Assembly (NCBI GenBank): GCA_964558415.1
Contig: CAZLDI010000013.1
Span: 34,194 to 98,193 of the forward strand
Source of the DNA: CAZLDI01 sp964558415
Lineage (GTDB): Bacteria; Chloroflexota; Dehalococcoidia; SM23-28-2; RBG-16-64-32
Length of the DNA: 64,000 bases
Direction of reading: 5' to 3'
Position numbers and translations under genes: made by a program. The notes under the pieces are model-generated. The model made no database searches, had not been told where the DNA came from, and was given only the letters and a program-made list of their open reading frames with translations. Within the stretch, counting starts at the first letter, position 1. Every line of letters starts with the position of its first letter. Shown here in pieces: positions 44,741 through 53,420 of the stretch.

Positions 44741-45463
44741 CTAGCTCGCCTGCGCGAGCTTCTCCAGCGCCTGCCGGGCAGCGTTCAGCTCAGCTTGTTT
44801 CTTGTTTCGGCCCTGACCGCGGCCCACGATCTGTTCGCCCACGCTCACGTCCACCGTAAACGTCTTCGCGTGGTCAGGGCCCTCCGAAGAGATCAGCAGA
44901 TAACGCGGGATCTCTCTCCATCGCGTTTGTGCCACGTGCTGCAACTCCGACTTGCTGTCTGCCGTGACGCCGTGCTCGGCCACCTCGTCCAGGTCAGGCT
45001 TCAGCAATCGTAGAACCAGCTTCCTTGCTGCCGTCATGCCGCCGTCCAGGAACGTCGCGCCGATCAAAGCCTCCAGCGCACCTGCCAGGTTCGACGGTCG
45101 CCCACGACCCCCGGAAAGCTCCTCCCCGCGTCCGAGCACCAGGTAAGCCCCCAGGTCGATGCGCTGCGCCGCGTGCGCCAGGCTGTCCCACCGGACAAGC
45201 AGCGCGCGCAACTGGCTCAGGTGCCCTTCGCTGAGCGTCGGGTAGTCGCGGTACAATTTGTCGGAGATGATCAAGCCCAGGACAGCGTCGCCCAGGAACT
45301 CCATCCGCTCATTGGACTCCACATCGTCCGCCGCCGCCTCATTCAGATAGGAGCGGTGGTGCAACGCCTGCTGCAACAGCACCGGATTCTTGAAGCGGAT
45401 GTCCAACGCGGCGCTCAGGTCGCTCGCCGGGCGATGCCCCGCCTTGTCTACCTGTCTAACCAT
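44741..45463 (-). CDS. rnc: Ribonuclease III
   Basis: 240 residues, ATG at 45463. Catalytic domain with NERMEFLGDAVLGL (Glu55 and Asp59 as metal ligands) and ALEALIGATFLDGG, then a C-terminal double-stranded RNA-binding domain with GRGQGRNKKQAELNAARQAL. Processes rRNA precursors and other duplex RNA. A hairpin lies in its presumed leader. It heads the rnc-smc block. Confidence 0.97.
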   Translation of the reverse strand: MVRQVDKAGHRPASDLSAALDIRFKNPVLLQQALHHRSYLNEAAADDVESNERMEFLGDAVLGLIISDKLYRDYPTLSEGHLSQLRALLVRWDSLAHAAQRIDLGAYLVLGRGEELSGGRGRPSNLAGALEALIGATFLDGGMTAARKLVLRLLKPDLDEVAEHGVTADSKSELQHVAQTRWREIPRYLLISSEGPDHAKTFTVDVSVGEQIVGRGQGRNKKQAELNAARQALEKLAQAS

Positions 45464-45490
45464 AGCGCAAAATTTGCCAGTGTGACGAAC

Positions 45491-45512
45491 AGAGCCGCCC
45501 GTAAGCGGCTCT
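45491..45512 (-). promoter_or_regulatory. Hairpin in the rnc leader
   Basis: AGAGCCGC (45491-45498) and GCGGCTCT (45505-45512) form an 8-bp stem with a six-base loop, 28 bases before the rnc start on the minus strand. It could be a short regulatory stem in the 5' leader or the terminator of an older upstream gene. There is no T-run on the minus strand. Confidence 0.4.
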
Positions 45513-45655
45513 CCATTTCAATTCCCTTGCTGGACCATCGGTGCTCTTCGTTGATCGGGCCGGCGCTCCGCACCCTGAGACGCCGGGGTTCACTGGGCAT
45601 GATATTGGCCGCCCCGCAGACCTGTCAAGGAACCACTGGACGATAACCCCTCAAG

Positions 45656-46906
45656 ATGGCCCCATACCCAAAACTCATCGATAAATTGTATGCTGAGATC
45701 CCTGCCTCGGCCTGTGCCGCCCTGCGCAGTATCCTCACGATCGCGGACCGGCGCCGCGTCAGTGCCTATCTCGTCGGCGGGCCGGTGCGAGACCTCCTCA
45801 TCAAGCGTCCCATAGCCGATCTTGATATCTGCCTTGAGGGTGATGCGATGGCGCTCGCCCGGGAGGCCGCCGGCGTCCTCGGCGTCCGCGCTGTCCTTCA
45901 TCCTTCGTTCCTCACCGCTACCCTCAAGCTGGACCACTTTGCCATCGATCTCGCGACCGCCCGCACCGAGACTTACGCAAGGGCGGGCGCGCTCCCTGTC
46001 GTGCGTCCGGCCTCGATCGCGGCCGACCTGCTGCGGAGGGACTTCAGCATCAACGCCATGGCGCTACGGCTGAATGGCCCCGTCGCGGCGGAGTTGCTGG
46101 ATCTTACGGGTGGCCTCCCGGACTTGCGCGCCGGTGTGATACGGGCCCTTCACGAAGAAAGCTTCTCGGATGACGGGACCCGCATGTTTCGAGCAGCACG
46201 CTACGAGGCTCGATTCAGCTTCCGCATAGAGGAGCGGACAGCGGAATGGATACGCTCGGGCGGGCGCCACCTTATGTCGATTAGCGGCACTCGCCTGCGC
46301 CGGGAGCTATCGTTCATTCTCAACGAGCCGGACCCCGAACGCGCACTCCTGCGCCTTGACGATCTGTCCGTCCTCCGATCGGTTCAGCGCGGCCTCGGCT
46401 TCAACGAGCGTCACGCGTCGGCCTTTCGTGAGCTGAGGCGCGCTCAAGCGTCGTTGCCCCCTGCCTATTGGCCGGCGCTCGCCCTCGGCCTGACCAACGT
46501 GCGGGCCTCGGCCCTCGCGCGCCGCCTCGCGCTCCCGGGCCCGGCCAGAGACTGCGTCGTTGCCCTGCCTCGCCTGACCGCAAAGGAAGCCACGCTCGGA
46601 CGCCCCCGACTGCGCCGCAGCGCAGCGGTGGGACTGCTCTCTGAGTACCCTATCCCCGCCATCTGGACCCTCGCCGCGTCCACTTACTCTCAGCGAGTGC
46701 GCGAACGCAGCCTCGACTATCTGCGAAAGGCCCGGCTCGTCCGTCCGCGCCTGCGGGGAGACGATGTCTTGCGGCTCGGGGTTGCCGGTGGGCCGGCCGT
46801 CGGCGCCGTGCTGAGAGCGCTTCTGGCTGCTAAGCTCGATGGTGCTGTGACTTCGCCCTCTGATGAAGAGAGATTCGTGCGCTCTTTCGCGGAGCGACAG
46901 GCTTGA
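45656..46906 (+). CDS. CCA tRNA nucleotidyltransferase / poly(A) polymerase family protein
   Basis: 416 residues from the ATG at 45656. Class II nucleotidyltransferase head: AYLVGGPVRDLL, ADLDICLEGD (the DxD metal pair), RRDFSINAMAL and the RNA-binding DGTRMFRAARYEARF. The C-terminal half is helical and Arg-rich, shorter and more divergent than in Escherichia coli. Whether it adds the complete CCA, only part of it or poly(A) cannot be told from sequence; some lineages split the job between two paralogs. It overlaps the next small gene by four bases. Confidence 0.9.
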   Translation: MAPYPKLIDKLYAEIPASACAALRSILTIADRRRVSAYLVGGPVRDLLIKRPIADLDICLEGDAMALAREAAGVLGVRAVLHPSFLTATLKLDHFAIDLATARTETYARAGALPVVRPASIAADLLRRDFSINAMALRLNGPVAAELLDLTGGLPDLRAGVIRALHEESFSDDGTRMFRAARYEARFSFRIEERTAEWIRSGGRHLMSISGTRLRRELSFILNEPDPERALLRLDDLSVLRSVQRGLGFNERHASAFRELRRAQASLPPAYWPALALGLTNVRASALARRLALPGPARDCVVALPRLTAKEATLGRPRLRRSAAVGLLSEYPIPAIWTLAASTYSQRVRERSLDYLRKARLVRPRLRGDDVLRLGVAGGPAVGAVLRALLAAKLDGAVTSPSDEERFVRSFAERQA

Positions 46907-47139
46907 GCGAGCAGCAGGCGTGCCACGTCTGCGGCGACCCGGCGGACGAAAGCAATTCAGCCGCCTGCAGCAGCTGCAACCACGCCTTTCACCTCCGCCT
47001 CCGCAACGACGCCGAAGGCCTCGACTGCGGCGAAGTCTGGATCAACGACCAGTACCTCTCGCTGGAGTACGCCTGTAACTCCTGCCTGGGCCGCGGTCAT
47101 GCAGGGCCAAGCGAGCCGTCAGTGGGCAGTCGGCACTAG
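46903..47139 (+). CDS. Small Cys/His-rich zinc-binding protein
   Basis: 78 residues starting at the TTG that overlaps the previous stop (TTGA). Metal-binding pairs: CHVC at 7-10, CSSC at 22-25, then His27/His30, Cys42 and CNSC at 58-61. The spacing suggests two zinc sites in a RING/treble-clef-like fold. The frame is unlike the repeats after it and is well placed for coupled translation, so I take it as a real gene. Role unknown; the link with the tRNA nucleotidyltransferase may mean RNA binding. The last ten residues run up to the start of the tandem repeat. Confidence 0.7.
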   Translation: MSEQQACHVCGDPADESNSAACSSCNHAFHLRLRNDAEGLDCGEVWINDQYLSLEYACNSCLGRGHAGPSEPSVGSRH

Positions 47140-47150
47140 CACCCCGATAT

Positions 47151-47783
47151 TGTCATTCTGAGCGCGAACCACCGCCTTATCTGCGGGAACGCATCGTCGC
47201 GAAGGAACCTGGTGGTGCGGCGGGGTGTGAACGTCACCCTTAAGCGCCGGCCCCACCATCGCCGATCATGCGAGCCTCATCCTGTCATTCTGAGCGCGAA
47301 CCACCGCCTTATCTGTAAGACGGCACCGTCGCGAAGGAATCTGGTGGTGGGTCGGCGTGTGAACGCCCTGCTTACGCGCCGGCGCCACCATCGCCGATCA
47401 TGCGAGCCCCATCCTGTCATTCTGAGCGCGAACCACTCGCCTTATCTGTAAGACCGCACCGTCGCGAAGGAATCTGGTGGTGCTGCGGGGTGTGAACGCC
47501 CTCCTTACGCGCCGGCGCCACCATCGCCGACCCGGGGAGTTCCGACACTGTCACTCTGAGCGCGGACCACCGCCCTTATCCACGGGACCGCATCGCCGCG
47601 AAGGAATCTGGTGGCGGGGCGGGGAGTGAACGCAATCCTAACGCGTGCCGGCGCTGGCATCGCCAAACATACGCCCCGGCCCCGTCATTCTGAGCGCGAA
47701 TCACCACCTTACCTGCGGGAACGCATCGTCGCGAAGGAACCTGGCGGCGGGCGGGGCGTGAACTCCTTACGCATCGCTGCGGC
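47151..47783. repeat. Tandem array of a 132-134 bp intergenic repeat (five copies)
   Basis: Copies begin with TGTCATTCTGAGCGCGAA or a close variant at 47151, 47283, 47415, 47549 and 47683; the periods are 132, 132, 134 and 134 bp and the last copy is cut at about 100 bp by the end of the peptidase gene. Each copy carries a second constant block CGTCGCGAAGGAA(C/T)CTGG some 45 bases on, and CCACC / GGTGG arms that could pair. The first block resembles the 'GTCATTCTGAGCG' dispersed repeats common between genes in several high-GC bacteria. Short open frames in it repeat with the array and are not taken as genes. Copies 2 and 3 are the most alike. Confidence 0.9.
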
Positions 47784-49136
47784 CTACCCCTCCCCAAACC
47801 TCCCCAGCAGCGCCGCGATCGCCTTCGTGCCCTTGAGAAAGTCCTCAATCCGGATGTTCTCGTCCGGAGCGTGGATGTGCGCGTCCGGATAGCCGATCCC
47901 GCAGTCCGCCGTCGCCAGCCCCAGCGTCGATACAAACGGCCACAGCGGGCCCGTCCCGGCCATCGCCGGCACGATCACCGGCTCATCGCCGTAGGCGTCT
48001 CGAATAGCGGCCCTCATGACCTCCACCAGCGGTTCCGTCACCGGCGTCCGTGCCGCCCGCTCGCCGCCCAGGTTCTTGACCTGCACGTCGGCGAACCCGT
48101 GCTTGTCCAGATGACGCCGCAATTTCACCATGATGTCGTCCGGGTTCTGGTCGGGTACCAGGCGGAAGTCCATCTTCGCCATCGCCTTCGCCGGCAGCAC
48201 GGTCTTCGGCCCCTCTCCTTCGTATCCCGCCGAGAGTCCGTCGATCGTCGCCGTAGGCGCGAATATATGGCGGGCCGTATAGGCGGTGCCGCTCACTCCC
48301 GTAAGCGCTGCATCGATCCCGAACGACTTCAGCGTATCCTCGTCCTCCATCGGCATCGCCTCGATAGCCGCCTGCTCCTCCCTCGTCGCGACGCGGACAT
48401 CGTCGTAGAAGCCGTCGATCAGGATCTGCTCGTCGGCGCCTTTGATCGTCGCCAGCGCCCACACCAGCCTCCAGGCCGCGTTCGGCAGTACCGTGCCGTA
48501 TGACGAGTGCGCGTCACGGTTGATCGTCGCGCATTCCAGTTGTACATACAGCAGCCCCTTCACACCCAGCGTCACCATCGGCAACCCCTCCCACGTCACC
48601 CCGCCTCCCTCCCACAAACAGGCGTCCGCCGCCAGCAACTCGCGGTGTTCAGAGACAAACTCTTCCATGTGTGGGCTACCGATCTCCTCGTCACCCTCGA
48701 TGCAGAACTTGATCGAGCACGGCACACCCCCTCGCACAGCCTTCCACGCCCCAATCGCCGCGATCCGCGCGGCGATGTTCCCCTTGTTATCGCTGACTCC
48801 GCGCCCGTACAGCTTGCCATCCCGCAACGTCGGCTGAAACGGCGGCGACGACCACAACTCCAGCGGCTCCGCCGGCTGCACGTCGTAGTGGTCGTAGAAC
48901 AGAAGCGTCCGCGACGAGGCGCCTTTGAGTGCCGCGTACACCACCGGTTGCCCGCCCGCTGGCTTGGGGAGCACCCGCGTCTCGAAGCCCATTCCCCGCA
49001 GCAGGCCGGCCACATGCTCGGCCGTCTCCGCGATCGCCGAGTTCTGTGCGCTCACGGAAGGCAGCTTGCAGAGTTCCGTCAGCGTCGCGATCGATTCGTT
49101 CAAGTGATCGTCGATGTAGCGAAAGATGTCCTGCAT
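47784..49136 (-). CDS. M20-family metallopeptidase (dipeptidase / deacylase)
   Basis: 450 residues from the ATG at 49136 (AGGAGG 12 bases upstream); the in-frame ATG at 49163 lies in a copy of the repeat. Di-zinc ligands of family M20: His in LFYDHYDVQP, the bridging Asp in GRGVSDNKGN, the catalytic Glu pair in EGDEEIGS, and the late His of GYPDAHIHAPDE. The dimerisation (lid) domain lies between about 190 and 320. Closest in pattern to the dipeptidase/carnosinase-like branch that also contains 'acetylornithine deacetylase' labels; the true substrate cannot be assigned. Flanked on both sides by copies of the same intergenic repeat. Confidence 0.92.
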   Translation of the reverse strand: MQDIFRYIDDHLNESIATLTELCKLPSVSAQNSAIAETAEHVAGLLRGMGFETRVLPKPAGGQPVVYAALKGASSRTLLFYDHYDVQPAEPLELWSSPPFQPTLRDGKLYGRGVSDNKGNIAARIAAIGAWKAVRGGVPCSIKFCIEGDEEIGSPHMEEFVSEHRELLAADACLWEGGGVTWEGLPMVTLGVKGLLYVQLECATINRDAHSSYGTVLPNAAWRLVWALATIKGADEQILIDGFYDDVRVATREEQAAIEAMPMEDEDTLKSFGIDAALTGVSGTAYTARHIFAPTATIDGLSAGYEGEGPKTVLPAKAMAKMDFRLVPDQNPDDIMVKLRRHLDKHGFADVQVKNLGGERAARTPVTEPLVEVMRAAIRDAYGDEPVIVPAMAGTGPLWPFVSTLGLATADCGIGYPDAHIHAPDENIRIEDFLKGTKAIAALLGRFGEG

Positions 49137-49157
49137 ATCTGGTCGACGCCTCCTATC

Positions 49158-49221
49158 TGTCATCCTGAGCGACGACCACGTCTGTACGTGAAACGGCGCA
49201 CCGTCGCGAAGGATCTGGGGG
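49158..49221. repeat. Single diverged copy of the tandem repeat
   Basis: TGTCATCCTGAGCG at 49158 and CGTCGCGAAGGATCTGG at 49203-49219 match the two constant blocks of the array at 47151-47783 in the same order and spacing. The peptidase gene is therefore bracketed by this repeat. Confidence 0.75.
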
Positions 49222-49244
49222 TGGGGTTAGTGCCCGCGCGCGGC

Positions 49245-49766
49245 TTAGGCGGGGTTCGCTTCCCGAACCATGCGAATCATATCTTGCCTCTCATCAGCGG
49301 GCCAACCATCCTCCTGCCGCCCCGCTGGCCGGTACCCGGCCCGCAGCCAGAAGTAAAGCCCCAGCCCGTTCCGAATATCCACCTTCGCCAGGAAATTTCT
49401 CCCCAAACCAAGCCTCGTCGCCTCCTCCTCCAGCAACCGGAGTGCCTCGGAACCCAACCCCCATCCGCGCTCGCCCGCCCTGAGAGCGATGCCACCGATG
49501 GTGAGCCATCCCGTCGTCGGCTCTCCGGCACGATACTCCAGCAGCCCTACAAGCTCCCTGTCCCGCACGCGCGCTATGCCCAGCAACCCCCTTTCGGTGG
49601 ACTCGCTGGCCTCAGACACGCGCTGAGCCAACCCGCGAACGTCGCCTCCCCCGCCGCCCCGCGCTGCTGCCGCGGCCTCCGCAAACCACTCCTCCACTGA
49701 GGCGATGTCCTCCTTCACGATCTCTCGCAGCAGCACGCGCGAGCCGCGAATCCGGACGCGCGTCAC
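49245..49766 (-). CDS. GNAT-family N-acetyltransferase
   Basis: 173 residues, GTG start at 49766. The acetyl-CoA-binding motif A is ALRAGERGWGLGSEALRLLEEEA, seen as the R-G-W-G-L-G loop after the strand TIGGIALR, followed by the motif B region NGLGLYFWLRAGYRP. Similar to RimJ/RimL-type or small-molecule acetyltransferases. The stop lies five bases past the start codon region of no other gene; the preceding helicase gene ends at 49771, so the two are adjacent and probably co-transcribed. Substrate unknown. Confidence 0.85.
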   Translation of the reverse strand: MTRVRIRGSRVLLREIVKEDIASVEEWFAEAAAAARGGGGGDVRGLAQRVSEASESTERGLLGIARVRDRELVGLLEYRAGEPTTGWLTIGGIALRAGERGWGLGSEALRLLEEEATRLGLGRNFLAKVDIRNGLGLYFWLRAGYRPAGRQEDGWPADERQDMIRMVREANPA

Positions 49767-49770
49767 GTCG

Positions 49771-52557
49771 TTATGTCGCGCTGGCGGGTGCTGGGGCCGC
49801 AGCCGCCAACCACTGCTGCACTAAGTACGGCATCTCGCGCACCGCCGCCTGCCGCACCGGACACCCGGGCAGCGATGCCAGAAACGTTGCGCCGTAGCTC
49901 TTGCTCGTAATCCGTTGGTCCAGGACCACCAGCACGCCCCGGTCCGTTCGGGTGCGGATCAGGCGGCCGAACCCCTGCTTGAAACGCAGGACGGCCTGCG
50001 GCAAGGCGTACTGCTCGAACGGGTCGTCGTAAAGCGCCGATCGCGCCGCAAATACCGGCTCCGTCGGCACGTTGAACGGCAGTCGCGTAATCACCAGCAG
50101 CGAGAGGGTGTCCCCCGGGATATCCACTCCCTCCCAGAAGCTCGCCGTCCCCAGCAACACCGTCCGCGGGTTCGCCTGCAGCGCCCTCACGAGCTGCTTA
50201 GGCGACCCGTCCACGCCCTGCGCGAGCACAATGATCCCCTCGTCCGCTAGCGGCCCCTGGATGATCTCGCCGGTTGCCCGCAGCGTCGCGTGGGAAGTGA
50301 ACAGCACCAGGGCCCTCCCGCGTGACGAGACGGCCAGCTCTCGCAGCGCCCTGCCCAGCGATTCCAGGTACTCAGGCCGCCCGGGCTCCGGCATGTCCAG
50401 CGGCGTCAGCGCCAGCGCCGCCCGTTTGTAATCAAACGGCGAGCCAAGCGCCAGCGTTTCCGCCCCCTCCAGGCCCAAACGCTCTTGCAGATACGTGAAA
50501 TCACCGCCCCCGCCGCTCAGTGTCGCCCCGGTCAGGATCAGGGAAGCCCGCCCTTCGTACAACTGCTCCCTCAACAAGTCGCTGACCACCAGCGGCGCCG
50601 ACGATAGGGACAGTGCCCCGGAGCGCTCCGTCTCCACCCACACGACGCGGCCCGGGTCGTCCGTCTCGATCGCTGCTGATAACCCTTCCATCTGCGATTG
50701 CAGCCCCTGCAACAGCGCGTCCCCTTCCGCACGGACGATCTCGTACGTCACCATCTCCCTCGCACCCTCCGCGCCGAGTCCTGTCTGCAGCCGCTTCATC
50801 GCTTCGGCGACGGAGCCGATCGCCAGCCGCAGGTTTTCCCACGCGATCTCGACACCGCTCCAGTCCGGCTGCACCCGCATGCTGCGGTTAATGTGCAAGC
50901 GCCAGTCTTGTTCCGTCATCCCCGCGCATTGCTGCCGAAGGAACTCCCTGAGCGTCTCGAACAGCGTGGCCGCGTGCTCCCGAGTGCCGTTGGCCGCCTG
51001 TCGCAGAGTGCGTGCCGCCTCCGTCAGCTCCGAATGCGGGCCAAGCACCAGCGCCAGCGACCGCAACCCCGATTGAACAAGCGGCCCGATCGCCTCGCAA
51101 CGGCTCAGCAGCTCCGCTACTTCTCGCTCGGACGATGCGAACCCGAACTGCCGCGTCGCCTCCTCCTCCAGGTGGTGCGCCTCGTCCACGATCAGCCGTT
51201 CGTACGGCGGCAGCACCCGCCCCCCCGTCGCCGTGTCCGAGAGCAGCAGCGAATGGTTCACCACGACCACGTGCGCAGACTCCGCCGTCCGCCTCGCCCG
51301 CTGCAAGAAGCACGAGCCGTCGACGACGAACGGGCTGTTGTCCGCGTAGCAATCCGCTCCGTCGGCGCTGATCCGCCGCCAGACGGCCTCCTCGTCTGAA
51401 GATAGGCGCAACTCCGCGCGGTCCCCCGTCTCGCTCTGCTCAAGCCACATCAGCACCCGCGCTGCCAGGACAGCCTCCGCATCGCTGAGGTCCGGAGAAG
51501 AACGCAGACTCTCGAACTGCTTCAGGCAGAGGTAGTTGCGGCGGCCCTTCAGCTGGCACGCTCGAAACTCCGTCCGCGCGCCGGCCGGCAGCAGCTCCTT
51601 CACCGCCGGCAGGTCCTTTCGCAGCAGCTGGTCTTGTAGATTGATCGTCGCCGTGGATACGATCACCCGTTCGCCGGTCGCCAGCGCGTGGCACGCCGCT
51701 GGGATCAGGTACGCTAGCGACTTCCCCGTGCCTGTGCCTGCCTCCACGACCAACTGCCCGCCGTCCCGCAACACCCCCGCCGTTGCCGCCGCCATCTCCC
51801 GCTGCTGCGGGCGCTCCTCGAACTGTGTGAAGACATCCGGACGGCTCGCCGCGCCGCGCAGGATCGCCAGCGCCTCCTCCGGCTCCGCGCGTCTCGCGTC
51901 CCGGCGGACCTTCAGCGGTTCCGCGGACTGCGCCACCTGCGCACCTGACCGAACCCGCGGATTCGCGGCCTGTCCCGTGAGCCCCCGAAAGAAGCCACGC
52001 CACGGCAGCCGCGTAGGCTGCAGCCAGCGGCTCACCTGGTCCAGCACCGCCTGCGGCAGCTCCTCCGCTCGTCCGAAGAGTGCAAGCAGTAGTCGGCGCG
52101 TCGCCTCCGCGTCTTCCAGCGCCCGGTGGCGCACCGGGAAGTCGATCTCGAACAGCTCCGTCAGCGAGGCCAGAGAATACTCCGCGCGGTCTGGCAGCAG
52201 CAGGCTCGCCAGCTCCCACGTATCGTAGACGTCCTCGCTGTAGCGGATACTACAGCGGTCAAGAAAGTGGATATCGAAGTCCAGGAGGTGGTGTCCCACC
52301 AGCACCGCGCCGTCGAGGATCGCCTGAAGGTCCGCCGCAACCACCTCCAACGGCGGTGCTGCGGCAACGTCCGCATTCGTGATGCCCGTCAGGTTCTGTA
52401 CCGGCGGTGGTATAAGTCGGCGTGGGTTCACCAGGCTACTGATGGTGCCGGTCACGCCGCCCTCGTTGAAGCGTACGGCGCCCACCTCGATTACAGCGTC
52501 ATTTTTGCGGTCAAGGCCGGTCGTCTCGAGGTCCAGGGCGACGTAATCGGTGGCCAA
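49771..52557 (-). CDS. DinG-family helicase with N-terminal DEDD exonuclease domain
   Basis: 928 residues. Residues 1-170: DnaQ-like 3'-5' exonuclease with LDLETTGLD (ExoI, D-x-E), GHHLLDFDIHFL (ExoII) and HRALEDAEATRRLL (ExoIII). The rest is an XPD/DinG-type superfamily 2 helicase: VEAGTGTGKSLAYL, the iron-sulfur cysteines of CQLKGRRNYLC and DCYADNSPFVVDGSC, LIVDEAHHLEEE and the terminal QGFGRLIRTRTDRG. This fusion is common in Gram-positive-type bacteria, where it acts in DNA repair or R-loop removal. A TTG start at 52557 is used; no good ribosome binding site is visible. Confidence 0.93.
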   Translation of the reverse strand: MATDYVALDLETTGLDRKNDAVIEVGAVRFNEGGVTGTISSLVNPRRLIPPPVQNLTGITNADVAAAPPLEVVAADLQAILDGAVLVGHHLLDFDIHFLDRCSIRYSEDVYDTWELASLLLPDRAEYSLASLTELFEIDFPVRHRALEDAEATRRLLLALFGRAEELPQAVLDQVSRWLQPTRLPWRGFFRGLTGQAANPRVRSGAQVAQSAEPLKVRRDARRAEPEEALAILRGAASRPDVFTQFEERPQQREMAAATAGVLRDGGQLVVEAGTGTGKSLAYLIPAACHALATGERVIVSTATINLQDQLLRKDLPAVKELLPAGARTEFRACQLKGRRNYLCLKQFESLRSSPDLSDAEAVLAARVLMWLEQSETGDRAELRLSSDEEAVWRRISADGADCYADNSPFVVDGSCFLQRARRTAESAHVVVVNHSLLLSDTATGGRVLPPYERLIVDEAHHLEEEATRQFGFASSEREVAELLSRCEAIGPLVQSGLRSLALVLGPHSELTEAARTLRQAANGTREHAATLFETLREFLRQQCAGMTEQDWRLHINRSMRVQPDWSGVEIAWENLRLAIGSVAEAMKRLQTGLGAEGAREMVTYEIVRAEGDALLQGLQSQMEGLSAAIETDDPGRVVWVETERSGALSLSSAPLVVSDLLREQLYEGRASLILTGATLSGGGGDFTYLQERLGLEGAETLALGSPFDYKRAALALTPLDMPEPGRPEYLESLGRALRELAVSSRGRALVLFTSHATLRATGEIIQGPLADEGIIVLAQGVDGSPKQLVRALQANPRTVLLGTASFWEGVDIPGDTLSLLVITRLPFNVPTEPVFAARSALYDDPFEQYALPQAVLRFKQGFGRLIRTRTDRGVLVVLDQRITSKSYGATFLASLPGCPVRQAAVREMPYLVQQWLAAAAPAPASAT

Positions 52558-52635
52558 ATCGCGGCCATTGTATCATCGGTGCCGGTGACTGTATAGAACG
52601 TTTGGTCTATCGTTTCGGCCCGGTGTTGTTGTTGG

Positions 52636-53340
52636 TCACCCGGCCGCTACTGGCTCCTCCACATACTCGCGCAGGTTTCCGGTCGGCAGTCCCCGCGCCG
52701 CGTGGAACCGCCGCGCGTGCAGCTGCTCCAGCATCTGCTTCTGGTCTCGTAGCTCCTCGTCGAACACCGTCACGTAGTACCCCACCCCGTTCGTGGAGTG
52801 GCAGTCGCTCGCGCCAATGCCGCGCTTTCCCAGGACCTGTACCACCTTGAGGGCGAACTGGTTCTCCCGCAGGGTGGAGCCGCCGTTTGCCACCTCCACC
52901 TCGTCCACCAGCTTGAACACCGGCATCCTCTCCGCGGCCTCTTCCGGCGTCATCTCGAACGGCGGCTTGCCGTCGCGCCGGAAGTGGATCGGGTCAAAAA
53001 AGTGGCGGAACGGGTGCGCCACCGTCATGAAGCCGCCCACCTCGTCCAGCGCTCGCCGCAGCTCCGTCGCTCGCCGGATGCCGGGCAGATACTTGTCCAG
53101 TCCCACCACGATCATGTGGCCCATATCCGTCGAGACCTCCATGCCTCGGCTCACGAAGAGACCGCTCCGGTCCCGGAACTCGTCTATCTGCTGCTGCTCC
53201 CAGACGCGGTCGTGCTCGCTGATGTTCACGCCCGTCAGACCGATGCGGCGTGCCTCGTCGATGAGTTGGTCCGGCGTCAGCGAAGAGTCCGCGGCGCCCC
53301 GTACGGTATGCACATGCATATCCACGATCGTACCGGGCAT
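52636..53340 (-). CDS. PHP-domain phosphoesterase
   Basis: 234 residues, ATG at 53340. PHP metal motifs: DMHVHTVRGAADS at the start, NISEHDR, the Glu of SRGMEVSTD, VAHPFRHF and GIGASDCHS near the end. Stand-alone proteins of this kind hydrolyse phosphodiesters or small phosphorylated molecules (histidinol-phosphatase or RNase AM-like). The substrate is not predictable. Lies 80 bp after ispE on the same strand. Confidence 0.9.
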   Translation of the reverse strand: MPGTIVDMHVHTVRGAADSSLTPDQLIDEARRIGLTGVNISEHDRVWEQQQIDEFRDRSGLFVSRGMEVSTDMGHMIVVGLDKYLPGIRRATELRRALDEVGGFMTVAHPFRHFFDPIHFRRDGKPPFEMTPEEAAERMPVFKLVDEVEVANGGSTLRENQFALKVVQVLGKRGIGASDCHSTNGVGYYVTVFDEELRDQKQMLEQLHARRFHAARGLPTGNLREYVEEPVAAG

Positions 53341-53420
53341 TCGCTATCCGAACCCTTCCGTGAACGTCATAGTCTCATCTTAGCCGCCCGCCCAGACGCC
53401 ACGCCACTTCAAAACACCCG

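Noticed and set aside
47212..47451. Small open frames inside the tandem repeat
   Set aside because: The same peptide pieces recur with the repeat period and have no ribosome binding site, so they follow from the DNA repeat.
47151..47783. CRISPR array
   Set aside because: The units are about 132 bp and repeat along their full length. There are no short repeats with unique spacers and no cas genes.
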